In this document: positions 26,507 through 34,705 of the stretch, one piece after another | Numbering within the stretch: the first letter of the stretch is position 1 | Layout of the letters: every line of letters begins with the position of its first letter | DNA from: GCA-2718815 sp963578105 | Lineage (GTDB): Bacteria > Planctomycetota > Planctomycetia > Pirellulales > Pirellulaceae | Assembly: GCA_963578105.1 (NCBI GenBank) | Contig: CAUZBP010000009.1 | Span: 27,556-91,555, forward strand | DNA: 64,000 nt | Direction of reading: 5' to 3' | Position numbers and translations under genes: made by a program | The notes under the pieces: model-generated | Seen by the model: the letters and a program-made list of their open reading frames with translations, nothing else | Told to the model about the DNA's origin: nothing | The model's database searches: none

Positions 26507-28126
26507 GTGGCTAAGCAACTTCTCTTCGAGGATCAGGCCCGAGCAAAAATGTTGCGGGGTGTCGACAAATTGACAGCCGCGGTCGCTATAACGATGGGAC
26601 CGACCGGCCGGAATGTAATTATTGACAAGTCGTTTGGTGGGCCGACGGTCACCAAAGATGGCGTGACTGTCTCGAAAGAGGTCGAATTGGAAGATCGTTT
26701 CGAAAACATGGGCGCCAAGCTGGTGAATGAAGTTGCCAGCAAGACTTCGGACATCGCCGGAGACGGTACCACCACGGCGACTGTTCTGGCGAGAGCCATC
26801 TTCAAAGAAGGTATTCGCAACGTGGTCGCAGGTGCCAATTCAACGGCCATTCGGCGCGGAATTGAACGGGCCGTTGCCACAGTTGAAGCGACGTTGATCG
26901 AAATGGCAAAGCCCGTTTCCAGCAAAGACGAAATCGCCAGCGTGGGGGCCATCAGCGCCAACAACGACAGGGCGATTGGCGAAGAACTTGCTAACGCCTT
27001 GGAGAAGGTGGGAAAAGACGGTGTGATTACCGTCGAGGAAGGCAAGACTCGTGAAACGACGGTCGAATTTGTCGACGGTATGCAGTTCGACAAGGGCTAT
27101 GTGTCCCCGTACTTTATCAATCATCCGGCGGAGATGGAATGCGTTCTGGAAGACGCGTTGATTCTGATCCACGAAAAGAAGGTCAGTAATCTACGGGAAA
27201 TGGTACCAATCCTGGAGCAAGTCAGCCAATCCGGAAAGCCGTTGTTGATTATCGCTGAAGACGTTGAAGGTGAGGCCCTCACGACGCTGGTTGTGAATAA
27301 ACTTCGTGGAGTTCTCAATATCTGTGCTGTCAAAGCACCAGGCTTTGGAGACCGTCGCAAAGCAATGTTGGGTGATATTGCTGTCCTCACGAATGGGATG
27401 CTGATCAGCGAAGACTTGGGTCTTAAGCTTGAAAATTTAAAACTCAAAGATCTTGGCACGGCCAAGAAAATTAGTATTAATAAAGACGGCACCACGATCA
27501 TTCAAGGTGGTGGAAAAACCAGCGATGTGCAGCAACGTATACAACAGCTTCGTAACCAACTCGACGAGATCGACAGTGAATACGATCGGGAAAAGTTTCA
27601 GGAACGGCTCGCAAAATTGACCGGAGGCGTTGCTGTGATTTCTGTAGGTGCCGATACCGAGATAGAAATGAAGCAGAAAAAAGCACGGGTGGAAGACGCT
27701 TTGCATGCCACACGTGCCGCAGTCGAAGAAGGTATTCTCCCGGGTGGTGGAGTGGCGCTGCTCCGCTGTACGGAAGCCGTGAAGGCCTGCCGCGCCGGAG
27801 CGAAGGGAGATGAAAAAATTGGAGTCGACATCATTCAAGCATCGTTGAGCGCACCTCTCAAACAAATTGCCGACAATTGCGGCGTCGATGGGTCAGTGGT
27901 TGTCGATGAAGTGACAGAGAAACCGAAGAATGTCGGTTACAATGCCTACACGGGCAAGTATGTTGACATGTTCAAAGCAGGAGTGATTGATCCGGCCAAA
28001 GTCGTCCGCACTGCCCTTTCGAATGCAGCCAGCATCGCTGGACTATTGCTGACAACCGAAGCGCTTGTGACCAATCTTGAGGACGAAGATAAGCAGAAAC
28101 AACGTGTCGAAGGCAGTGTGCGCTGA
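26507..28126 (+). CDS. groEL: 60 kDa chaperonin GroEL, copy 2 (no GGM tail)
   Basis: A second GroEL, 539 residues. It keeps the catalytic and allosteric landmarks (TMGPTGRNVIIDKS, TKDGVTVSKEVELEDRFENMGAKL, AGDGTTTATVLA, KAPGFGDRRKAMLGDIAVLTNG) but ends in a charged stretch (LEDEDKQKQRVEGSVR) instead of the Gly-Met tail. It starts at GTG 26507 with AAGGAA about 10 nt upstream. Copies without the GGM tail often take on specialised clients or regulation, as seen in several multi-chaperonin bacteria; that reading is inference. It is followed by a strong terminator. Confidence 0.95.
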   Translation: MAKQLLFEDQARAKMLRGVDKLTAAVAITMGPTGRNVIIDKSFGGPTVTKDGVTVSKEVELEDRFENMGAKLVNEVASKTSDIAGDGTTTATVLARAIFKEGIRNVVAGANSTAIRRGIERAVATVEATLIEMAKPVSSKDEIASVGAISANNDRAIGEELANALEKVGKDGVITVEEGKTRETTVEFVDGMQFDKGYVSPYFINHPAEMECVLEDALILIHEKKVSNLREMVPILEQVSQSGKPLLIIAEDVEGEALTTLVVNKLRGVLNICAVKAPGFGDRRKAMLGDIAVLTNGMLISEDLGLKLENLKLKDLGTAKKISINKDGTTIIQGGGKTSDVQQRIQQLRNQLDEIDSEYDREKFQERLAKLTGGVAVISVGADTEIEMKQKKARVEDALHATRAAVEEGILPGGGVALLRCTEAVKACRAGAKGDEKIGVDIIQASLSAPLKQIADNCGVDGSVVVDEVTEKPKNVGYNAYTGKYVDMFKAGVIDPAKVVRTALSNAASIAGLLLTTEALVTNLEDEDKQKQRVEGSVR

Positions 28127-28180
28127 TTTGCGATGATTCGCTTTTGCAGTCGCGCATCTGTCCTGGCAGTAACGTGTACA

Positions 28181-28216
28181 ACGGGTCACTTCCCCTCGGG
28201 GTGACCCGTTTTTTTT
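28181..28216 (+). terminator. Rho-independent terminator of the groEL1-groES-groEL2 operon
   Basis: ACGGGTCAC at 28181-28189 pairs with GTGACCCGT at 28201-28209 (9 bp stem) across an 11-base loop, followed by a run of eight Ts at 28209-28216. It is a textbook intrinsic terminator 55 bp after the groEL2 stop. Confidence 0.9.
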
Positions 28217-28315
28217 GGATGACAAGTACCTGCTTCAATTGGGCTGCTATTCGACGTGGTTTTTCCCGGAGAACAAAACCCGCGCATTCGCGTCGGTGGA
28301 CGTAAGGTATAAGAG

Positions 28316-28321
28316 TATAAT
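28316..28321 (+). promoter_or_regulatory. Candidate sigma-70-type -10 box for dnaJ
   Basis: A perfect TATAAT lies about 46 bp before the dnaJ ATG, just after the chaperonin terminator. The -35 region 17 bp upstream is a poor match, so the call rests mainly on the -10 and on its position. Confidence 0.4.
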
Positions 28322-28366
28322 TGTCGAATCGCTCAGACTCATTCATTCTTCCCTCGAATCTCATCC

Positions 28367-29524
28367 ATGGCAGGAAAACGAGACTATTACGAAGTGTTAG
28401 AGGTCGCTCGCACTGCGGATGAAGGTGAAATTTCGACCGCCTATCGCAAGCTGGCGATCAAAAACCATCCGGATAGCAATCCTAACAATGAGGAAGCGAC
28501 GGAACGGTTCAAGGAGGCAGCCGAAGCGTACGAAGTCCTGAGTGACCGGGAGAAACGTGGCCGTTACGATCAATTCGGTCACGCAGCATTTGAAGGTGCG
28601 GGAGGGGCGCCGCACTATGCGGATGTCTCTGAAATTTTCGAAGTATTTGGCGACATTTTCGGGGGCGGTATTTTCGGCGACATGTTCAGTGGAGGATCTC
28701 GTCGAGGCCGCCGCGCGAGACGCGGAGAAAACATTAAATGTCAGTTGACCCTGGATCTCGAAGAAGCTGCTGCCGGGGTTACTAAAACCGTTCAGTTCGA
28801 CCGGCGCCAGACGTGCAAGCATTGTGACGGATCGGGGGCGAGTCCCGAATCGAAGCCGCAGCCCTGTGTGCGTTGCGGCGGCCAGGGACAAGTGGTCCAG
28901 CAAGCTGGAATCCTCCATGTGCAAACGGTTTGTCCAACCTGTGGAGGGGCCGGGCAACGAATCACCGATCCCTGCGCCGGTTGCGGAGGCGCAGGATTAG
29001 AAACGCAACAAGTGCGTCTCGAAATAGCCATTCCAGCTGGAATTGAAGATGGGATGCGAGTTCGCTTGACGGGCGAAGGCGAACCAAGCCCCTCCGGAGG
29101 TCCCCCCGGAGATTGCTATTGTTTCGTCAACGTTCGCGAACATTCGTTGTTTGAACGAAACGGTCCTGACTTGATTTTACGGTTTCCAGTAACCTACACC
29201 CAGGTTGTCTTGGGAGCTGTGGTCGAAGTTCCTACCCTGGCAGGCCGTGAAGAACTCGAGATTCCCGCAGGAACTCAGATTGGCGAGGTGTTTCGTTTGC
29301 GCGGTCGGGGCATGCGAGACCCACGAGGGAGGGGAATCGGTGATTTGATCGTGCAAATTTTTGTTGATGTGCCCAAAAAAGTGTCTGGCAGACATGAAGA
29401 AGTACTGCGCGAACTGGCCGATTTGGAAAAAGTTAACGTCAGTTTGCAACAGAAAAGTTTTTTAGAGAAGCTTCGTGACTATTTCGTCCATAATGAAGAG
29501 AGTACTGCCCAGGTGGAGAACTAG
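28367..29524 (+). CDS. dnaJ: Chaperone DnaJ (Hsp40)
   Basis: Stimulates DnaK ATPase and delivers clients. The full type-I architecture is present: J domain (about 6-70) with the HPD motif in NHPDSNP, a Gly/Phe-rich region (FGGGIFGDMFSGG), four CxxCxGxG zinc repeats (CKHCDGSG, CVRCGGQG, CPTCGGAG, CAGCGGAG) at about 145-215, and the C-terminal substrate-binding domain with dimerisation end. Length 385, normal. It begins the dnaJ - grpE - FmdB-like - yacG run. dnaK is not in the window. Confidence 0.97.
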   Translation: MAGKRDYYEVLEVARTADEGEISTAYRKLAIKNHPDSNPNNEEATERFKEAAEAYEVLSDREKRGRYDQFGHAAFEGAGGAPHYADVSEIFEVFGDIFGGGIFGDMFSGGSRRGRRARRGENIKCQLTLDLEEAAAGVTKTVQFDRRQTCKHCDGSGASPESKPQPCVRCGGQGQVVQQAGILHVQTVCPTCGGAGQRITDPCAGCGGAGLETQQVRLEIAIPAGIEDGMRVRLTGEGEPSPSGGPPGDCYCFVNVREHSLFERNGPDLILRFPVTYTQVVLGAVVEVPTLAGREELEIPAGTQIGEVFRLRGRGMRDPRGRGIGDLIVQIFVDVPKKVSGRHEEVLRELADLEKVNVSLQQKSFLEKLRDYFVHNEESTAQVEN

Positions 29525-29529
29525 ACACC

Positions 29530-30141
29530 GTGTCCAAAGGAAGTAACAGCCCGACCAGTGGAGATCCCCGCGGGGACCCGCCATCCGATGAATTGTTTGT
29601 AGAAGGAGCGGATTCGAGCCCCGAAATTGACGAGTCACCAGATGGTACGTTTGATCAAGACGCTGTTGTGCAATTGCAGAACCAGGTAGATGATGCGAAC
29701 AGTCGCTTGGTCCGTTCACAGGCGGAGCTGGACAATTTTCGTAAACGGTCTCGTCGCGAGATGGAAGATCAACGACGGCATGCCCAATTTCCCATCATGA
29801 GCGATCTGTTGGCTGTCGTGGACAATCTGGAGCGGGCGATACAAGCCACGGGACAGGCTGAAACGGACAACCAGCAAGGCCTTCAGGAAGGCGTTCATCT
29901 GGTTACCGATCAGCTTAAATCCATCCTCGAACGCCACCACTGTCAAATGATTGAAGTTGGGGAAGGCGATGTCTTCGATCCGAATTGCCACGAAGCGATC
30001 TCACAACAACCAAGCGAGGATCATCCTACAGGTTCAGTTCTGTTTGTAACACAGAGTGGTTATCGACTTCATGAGCGGATTGTGCGACCGGCTCAAGTAG
30101 TTGTGTCTACTGGATCAGATGATTTGCAAGCCTCTTCATAA
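29530..30141 (+). CDS. grpE: Nucleotide exchange factor GrpE
   Basis: Releases ADP from DnaK. 203 residues with an acidic, disordered N terminus (about 1-45), a long helix (QLQNQVDDANSRLVRSQAELDNFRKRSRREME) forming the dimer coiled coil, and the C-terminal beta domain ending with the family signature YRLHERIVRPAQVVVS. It starts at GTG 29530, six bases after the dnaJ stop, so it is translationally coupled to dnaJ. Confidence 0.95.
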   Translation: MSKGSNSPTSGDPRGDPPSDELFVEGADSSPEIDESPDGTFDQDAVVQLQNQVDDANSRLVRSQAELDNFRKRSRREMEDQRRHAQFPIMSDLLAVVDNLERAIQATGQAETDNQQGLQEGVHLVTDQLKSILERHHCQMIEVGEGDVFDPNCHEAISQQPSEDHPTGSVLFVTQSGYRLHERIVRPAQVVVSTGSDDLQASS

Positions 30142-30165
30142 GAAGTCGAAACAGGATTAACATAA

Positions 30166-30474
30166 ATGCCCACTTACGAGTACGAATGTGACGCCTGCGG
30201 GCATGAGTTCGAGTTGTTTCAGTCCATTACAGATTCGGTGAAGCGCAAATGTCCGGAGTGTGGCAAATTGAAATTGCGAAGACTGTTTGGTACCGGAGGT
30301 GCCATCGTGTTTAAAGGTTCCGGTTTCTATCAAACAGACTATCGCAGTGAATCATACAAAAAGCAGGCCAAGGAAGATCGGAAGTCATCGGAAAGTTCGT
30401 CGGACAGCAAATCCGGAAAGTCAGAGAAAACAGATAAGACAAAAAATAAATCTCAAAATAAAAAAACGGATTGA
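30166..30474 (+). CDS. FmdB family zinc-ribbon protein
   Basis: 102 residues. The FmdB/Zn-ribbon signature is at the N terminus (PTYEYECDACGHEFELFQS followed by CPECGKLKLRRLFG) with two CxxC pairs, then GGAIVFKGSGFYQTDY. The last 45 residues are a low-complexity Ser/Lys tail. Family members are thought to be small regulatory or nucleic-acid-binding zinc ribbons. It starts 24 nt after grpE. Confidence 0.88.
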   Translation: MPTYEYECDACGHEFELFQSITDSVKRKCPECGKLKLRRLFGTGGAIVFKGSGFYQTDYRSESYKKQAKEDRKSSESSSDSKSGKSEKTDKTKNKSQNKKTD

Positions 30475-30479
30475 CACAC

Positions 30480-30659
30480 ATGTCATCACAACGATGTCCC
30501 ACTTGCGAGAAACGGTTTTTGTCTGCGCAGTCGTCGACAAAGCCTTTTTGCAGCGAGCGATGCAGACAAATCGATTTGGGGTTGTGGCTTGAGGAACGCC
30601 ATAGTGTGCCTGTCAAACCGAATGAAAACTCGGAAGAAGAAATTGCACTCGATTTTTGA
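30480..30659 (+). CDS. yacG: YacG-type DNA gyrase inhibitor / zinc-binding protein
   Basis: 59 residues; a small zinc protein with CPTCEK...CSERCRQIDLGLWLEE, the diagnostic YacG pattern of two CxxC-type pairs followed by RCRQIDLGxW. In enterobacteria YacG binds GyrB and inhibits gyrase. It starts at ATG 30480, six bases after the FmdB-like stop. An acidic tail (ENSEEEIALDF) follows the zinc fold. Confidence 0.88.
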   Translation: MSSQRCPTCEKRFLSAQSSTKPFCSERCRQIDLGLWLEERHSVPVKPNENSEEEIALDF

Positions 30660-30740
30660 GTGCTCGTTTATCACCAAGAGAAATCATCGAGCGACAAGTC
30701 TGCTGTCTCCTAATTGCTATTGTTCGTTGAAAGGTTTGTT

Positions 30741-31145
30741 ATGCCAGTCCAGATGACGCTTTCTCGGATCATCATTAGCGAGATCAACGAACAGCAGGTG
30801 ATTTATCTCCAGGAAGTAGACGGTGACCGTACCTTTCCGATTCTGATCGGGATTTTCGAAGCGACCAGCATTGATCGGCGGGTCAAGGACCACCAATCCC
30901 CGCGACCCTTGACGCATGATTTGGTGGTCAGTACGGTGGAACAACTGGGAGCCGAGTTTGACAGCGTTGTGATCTCTGAACTTCGAGATCATACCTATTA
31001 TGCAAAACTTCGGATTCGACAAGATGGCGACTTGATCGAAATCGACTCGCGTCCGTCCGATGCCATTGCGGTGGCTGTAACTTGTAATCCGCAGCTACCA
31101 ATTTACGTTTCTGAGGAGGTGTTGGAGGACGTTCTGGAGGAGTAA
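30741..31145 (+). CDS. Bifunctional nuclease family (DUF151) protein
   Basis: 134 residues of the DUF151/BFN fold: ERTFPI-type segment (GDRTFPILIGIFEATSIDRR), HDLVVSTVEQLGAEFDSVVIS, YYAKLRI and the signature IDSRPSDAIAVAV. Family members have been reported with DNase and RNase activity. ATG 30741 has AAAGG upstream; the frame is open to 30714. It is the last plus-strand gene of the chaperone/zinc-ribbon run and is convergent with the DUF1570 gene. Confidence 0.9.
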   Translation: MPVQMTLSRIIISEINEQQVIYLQEVDGDRTFPILIGIFEATSIDRRVKDHQSPRPLTHDLVVSTVEQLGAEFDSVVISELRDHTYYAKLRIRQDGDLIEIDSRPSDAIAVAVTCNPQLPIYVSEEVLEDVLEE

Positions 31146-31257
31146 TCGGAGGGGTTGGCTGGCGCGCCAGGGTTGGAAGCGTCACAGTAAGAACTGCGGT
31201 TGACCATGCGATGTGACTCACTGGTCATCCGTTGTGAACCACCACACACATTGAAGT

Positions 31258-32331
31258 TTACGGCAAGGTTTTGATAAACCGCTCCAATCGTGCGTTTAAC
31301 ATTCTCAGGTCTTTGCCAAAAATTCCAGCGAAATCTTTTTGCCGCTCAACAGAACGATAGTTGGTGAAAGGTTCACGAGTGGCGGTCTTTTGCAGAAACT
31401 GCTTATACTTCTGCGGTTCTGTTTCCGTGAGAAAGAATGTCAGCGCCCAGGCTTCGGCGTAGGCGTGGTCAGAATTTCTCTGGAACAGGTCATCATCTGC
31501 TACGATCTTGGCAAGCACATCGGCGGACTGATTTGGTAAATGGCGACGAAAGGCCTTCAGACGCCCCCGATTGACACGGTCCTCACGTTGTTGGTATGTG
31601 CGTGAGTCCCACACACCCTTCGCTTCAAACAGGGTTCCGAGTCCTTCTGCTAGCCAGCGCGGAGTCGATCCGAACCGGCTGTGTATACCGGTATTGAAGG
31701 CAGACTGGTGGGCAGCTTCATGGAGAATTGTTTCCGAGTTGATTTGCCATTGTCGTGCGTTGTTTTTCCCTGCCCCCGTATCGTAGACGAAAATCCTATT
31801 TGAAGTGGAAGAATAGTACCCCAGCAAACGCTGGGTAATACGTACACCGTCAGCGATAGCAAGCCGCTCAAAATCCTGTCGTTGGTGAAACACGACAACA
31901 ACCAGTGGGAAGGGGGGACTTTGCGTTTGAATTCCTCGCGAGCGAAAATAGTGGACAAACGAACGGTAGAAATCTTCGAAACAGTTTGCCCATCGGTCCC
32001 GCTTGCCTTTGGGATGTACGATCAGATAGTGTCCCGTCCCGGATACATCGAACCGCTTACCAAATTCTCGATACAACCCGGCACGCATTTCAGCAGACGA
32101 ATAACTGTTGAAACGACTGGAAATTTTGCGCATGTTCCTGGCATGGGTGGGATTGAAACTCCACAGGGCACCGTCTCGACCTAGAAGATGCATGTTGTTG
32201 CTGGTCCAACTGAGCGGATGTCCTTCAATGTGACGTCCCCTGATGTCCAAGCGAATCGTACCGTTGGCCCACATGCTTGGGGTATGGGTAAGAAAACCCA
32301 GCAGAAGCAGCAAGTAGAATTTGAACTGCAT
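31258..32331 (-). CDS. Secreted DUF1570 protein with HExxH metalloprotease motif
   Basis: 357 residues with a signal peptide (MQFKFYLLLLLGFLTHTPSMWA). The C-terminal half carries ILHEAAHQSAFNTGIHSR followed by WLAEGLGTLFEA, i.e. HExxH with a downstream Glu, the gluzincin-like pattern used by DUF1570 proteins of planctomycetes. The N-terminal part (about 30-120) is beta-rich. ATG 32331 is chosen because it starts the signal peptide directly; an in-frame codon at 32367 adds 12 residues. A zinc peptidase acting outside the membrane is plausible; the target is unknown. Divergent from mutY. Confidence 0.82.
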   Translation of the reverse strand: MQFKFYLLLLLGFLTHTPSMWANGTIRLDIRGRHIEGHPLSWTSNNMHLLGRDGALWSFNPTHARNMRKISSRFNSYSSAEMRAGLYREFGKRFDVSGTGHYLIVHPKGKRDRWANCFEDFYRSFVHYFRSRGIQTQSPPFPLVVVVFHQRQDFERLAIADGVRITQRLLGYYSSTSNRIFVYDTGAGKNNARQWQINSETILHEAAHQSAFNTGIHSRFGSTPRWLAEGLGTLFEAKGVWDSRTYQQREDRVNRGRLKAFRRHLPNQSADVLAKIVADDDLFQRNSDHAYAEAWALTFFLTETEPQKYKQFLQKTATREPFTNYRSVERQKDFAGIFGKDLRMLNARLERFIKTLP

Positions 32332-32797
32332 CTTCGAGTTCTGCACGAGGTCAGAAGGCGCACACACACGGCGAAAAGATCAGAAGTTGAAACAACTTGT
32401 GACAACCATGGAAATCGAATGCCATTTCAATTCTACGCCAACATTTGTTGAACGCGCTGGTCAGCGAGGTAAAAATGAGGTATGGGTTTGGCAAAACAGG
32501 GTGATTCATGGCTGAATCACTGGTTATGCTGATTACCCGATTTTTTGGTCAATCGAATAAACTCGCCAAAACCGACCCCTCACGGTCAACCTGTCGTCTT
32601 GTGTCTCCACCGGCCACCGACTAACTCGATTATTGCAAACAGACAATACGTTACAATGAGACGATGCAACACGATCAATGGTCAAGAGCGTAGCGTGCAT
32701 CCGCGAGTCCTGTTGGGCGGATTGTCGGCTGCCTGTGTGCCATTTACAATCTTCTCCAGCCAGATGAACGGGGGACATCTTGTTTTAAAGGCACCTG
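32332..32797. other. Divergent promoter region, no gene
   Basis: About 470 bases between the DUF1570 gene and mutY. Should hold promoters for both. No clear promoter pair, RNA or conserved ORF was recognised. Confidence 0.45.
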
Positions 32798-33907
32798 ATG
32801 CCGACTCACATCGACTCTGTTGAACTGTTACCAGATGCCAGTTGGAGGCAGTCGTTCCGGCGGCCACTGTTGCGCTGGTTTCGTCGCAACGCTCGTGACT
32901 TGCCCTGGCGTCACACCAAGGACCCCTACGCTGTGTGGGTCAGCGAAATCATGCTTCAGCAGACGCAGGTTGTGACCGTGAAGTCCTATTTCACGCGATT
33001 CCTACAGCGTTTTCCGGACATTGCCAGCCTGGCCGCCGCATCGGATCAGGAAGTTCTTCGATATTGGGAGGGCTTGGGTTACTATCGTCGTGGCCGAGCA
33101 CTGCACCAGGCGGCCCGGAAGATGATGACCGAGTTTCAGGGAAAGTTCCCGAGAGATCCGCAAACGGTACAAGAACTTCCGGGAATTGGGCGTTACACAG
33201 CGGGTGCAATTTTGTCGATTGCCTTTGACGACCCGCTGCCGATCCTGGAAACGAATTCGATTCGTCTGTTGAGCCGATTATTGGCTTACCAAGGGGATAC
33301 CACGCGCAGCGCCGGGCAAAAACTCTTATGGGCGTTTTCCGAACAATTACTGCCCCGCCGCAATGTAGGCAGCTTTAACCAGGCCCTGATGGAGGTCGGC
33401 AGTTGCGTCTGTACCCCGAAAAGTCCTGACTGTGCCAACTGTCCGGTCCGAAAGCTTTGTCGAGCCCGATCTCAAAAACTACAGGAGGTGATTCCGGTTG
33501 TTAAAAAAAAGATGCAATACCAGGATTTACACGAAGCGGCGGTCGTCATTCGGAGGAGCCAAAAAGTCTTACTTCGTCGTTGCCTGACGGGGGAGCGGTG
33601 GGAAGGTCTATGGGACTTTCCTCGTTGTGAAATAAGTTCTCAAAAGGATCACTTGTTGAGGAAAGAAATCGAGCAGAAGGTACGCAAGTTGACAGGAGTC
33701 ACGATTCACATTGGAGATTCTCTGGCGACGATCAAACACGGAGTGACTCGCTTTCGAATCACACTGGAATGCTACGAAGCGGATGTTCTCGCGAGTTCGA
33801 GGTCCCAAGCCAGTTCAGAACAAAAATGGATTCCAGTCTCGACTCTTGAAGATTATCCGTTAAGTGTAACAGGAAGGAAGATAGCACGGCTGATTGCCGA
33901 GTCGTAA
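32798..33907 (+). CDS. mutY: A/G-specific adenine glycosylase MutY
   Basis: Removes adenine mispaired with 8-oxoguanine. 369 residues with SEIMLQQTQVVTV (catalytic Glu50), helix-hairpin-helix LPGIGRYTAGA (128-138), the 4Fe-4S cysteines C205-x6-C212-x2-C215-x5-C221, and a C-terminal NUDIX-like domain (HEAAVVIRRSQKVLLRR, WEGLWDFPR) for 8-oxoG recognition. The usual catalytic Asp of the (L/V)DGNV motif is Glu151 here (ILETNSIRLLSR), a conservative but notable change. ATG 32798 has AAAGG upstream. Tail-to-tail with trpC, 12 bases apart. Confidence 0.93.
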   Translation: MPTHIDSVELLPDASWRQSFRRPLLRWFRRNARDLPWRHTKDPYAVWVSEIMLQQTQVVTVKSYFTRFLQRFPDIASLAAASDQEVLRYWEGLGYYRRGRALHQAARKMMTEFQGKFPRDPQTVQELPGIGRYTAGAILSIAFDDPLPILETNSIRLLSRLLAYQGDTTRSAGQKLLWAFSEQLLPRRNVGSFNQALMEVGSCVCTPKSPDCANCPVRKLCRARSQKLQEVIPVVKKKMQYQDLHEAAVVIRRSQKVLLRRCLTGERWEGLWDFPRCEISSQKDHLLRKEIEQKVRKLTGVTIHIGDSLATIKHGVTRFRITLECYEADVLASSRSQASSEQKWIPVSTLEDYPLSVTGRKIARLIAES

Positions 33908-33919
33908 TTTTCCCCGCGC

Positions 33920-34705
33920 TCAATGGTTTCCAAGCAATTCTCGTACTGCTGCTGCGATGTCAGGCTGTCGCATCAAGGTTTCTCCGACCAGGATAGCGTT
34001 CACACCGGCTGCCTCCAGGCGCAGCACATCCTGGCGAGTTCGGATGCCGCTCTCTCCAACCAGAACACAGTCCGCTGGAATTTTGTCCCGCATGCGAAGT
34101 GTGTGGTCCAAGTCTGTAGCAAAGCTGCGCAAGTCGCGGTTGTTGACACCAATTAAGGAAGCTCCTGCAGCCAGTACTCGTTCCAAATTGTCCGGTTCAT
34201 AAAATTCCACCAAAGGGGTCATACCTAAGGCTATAGTTTCGTTGTGAAGTTTGTGGAGTTGACGGTCATCGAGACACTCGGCAATCAACAAGACGGCATC
34301 GGCCCCTGCTGCACGTGCTTCGAGTAGTTGATAACTGTCCAAAATGAAGTCTTTTCGCAGTAGCGGAGATTTCACGCCTCCGTGAATTTGGGTTAGGTGC
34401 TCGAGTTTGCCTTGAAAGTAAGGTTCGTCCGTCAACACGCTGATACAACTGGCACCTTGTTGTTCGTAGGTCTGGGCGATCGCAACGGGGTCAAAATCAG
34501 CGCGAATCACGCCGGCCGAAGGGCTTGCTTTTTTAACTTCTGCAATCAGCTTGATCGGGCCTCTTTCGGCCAATGGCCCGAAAAAGTCTCGTGGGGGAGC
34601 AACCTGCTCAATATCCGCCCGCAAATCGGCTTCAACGCGGCGCTGACGGGCGACGGCGATCTCGTCACGTTTCGTGGCAATAATTTTGTTGAGGATCTCA
34701 GCCAT
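33920..34705 (-). CDS. trpC: Indole-3-glycerol phosphate synthase
   Basis: Fourth step of tryptophan synthesis, a TIM barrel of 261 residues. Landmarks: IAEVKKASPSAGVIR (catalytic Lys and substrate loop), SVLTDEPYFQGKLEHL, LLRKDFILDSYQLLEARAAGADAVLLI, GVNNRDLRSF and GESGIRTRQDVLRL. The ATG overlaps the purH stop (TCA/CAT at 34703-34707), so trpC is coupled to purH translation. Other trp genes are not in the window. Confidence 0.96.
   Translation of the reverse strand: MAEILNKIIATKRDEIAVARQRRVEADLRADIEQVAPPRDFFGPLAERGPIKLIAEVKKASPSAGVIRADFDPVAIAQTYEQQGASCISVLTDEPYFQGKLEHLTQIHGGVKSPLLRKDFILDSYQLLEARAAGADAVLLIAECLDDRQLHKLHNETIALGMTPLVEFYEPDNLERVLAAGASLIGVNNRDLRSFATDLDHTLRMRDKIPADCVLVGESGIRTRQDVLRLEAAGVNAILVGETLMRQPDIAAAVRELLGNH

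Noticed and set aside
31159..31170. Palindrome CTGGCGCGCCAG between convergent genes
   Set aside because: Short, self-complementary without loop, no T-run; more likely chance or a restriction-type site than a terminator.
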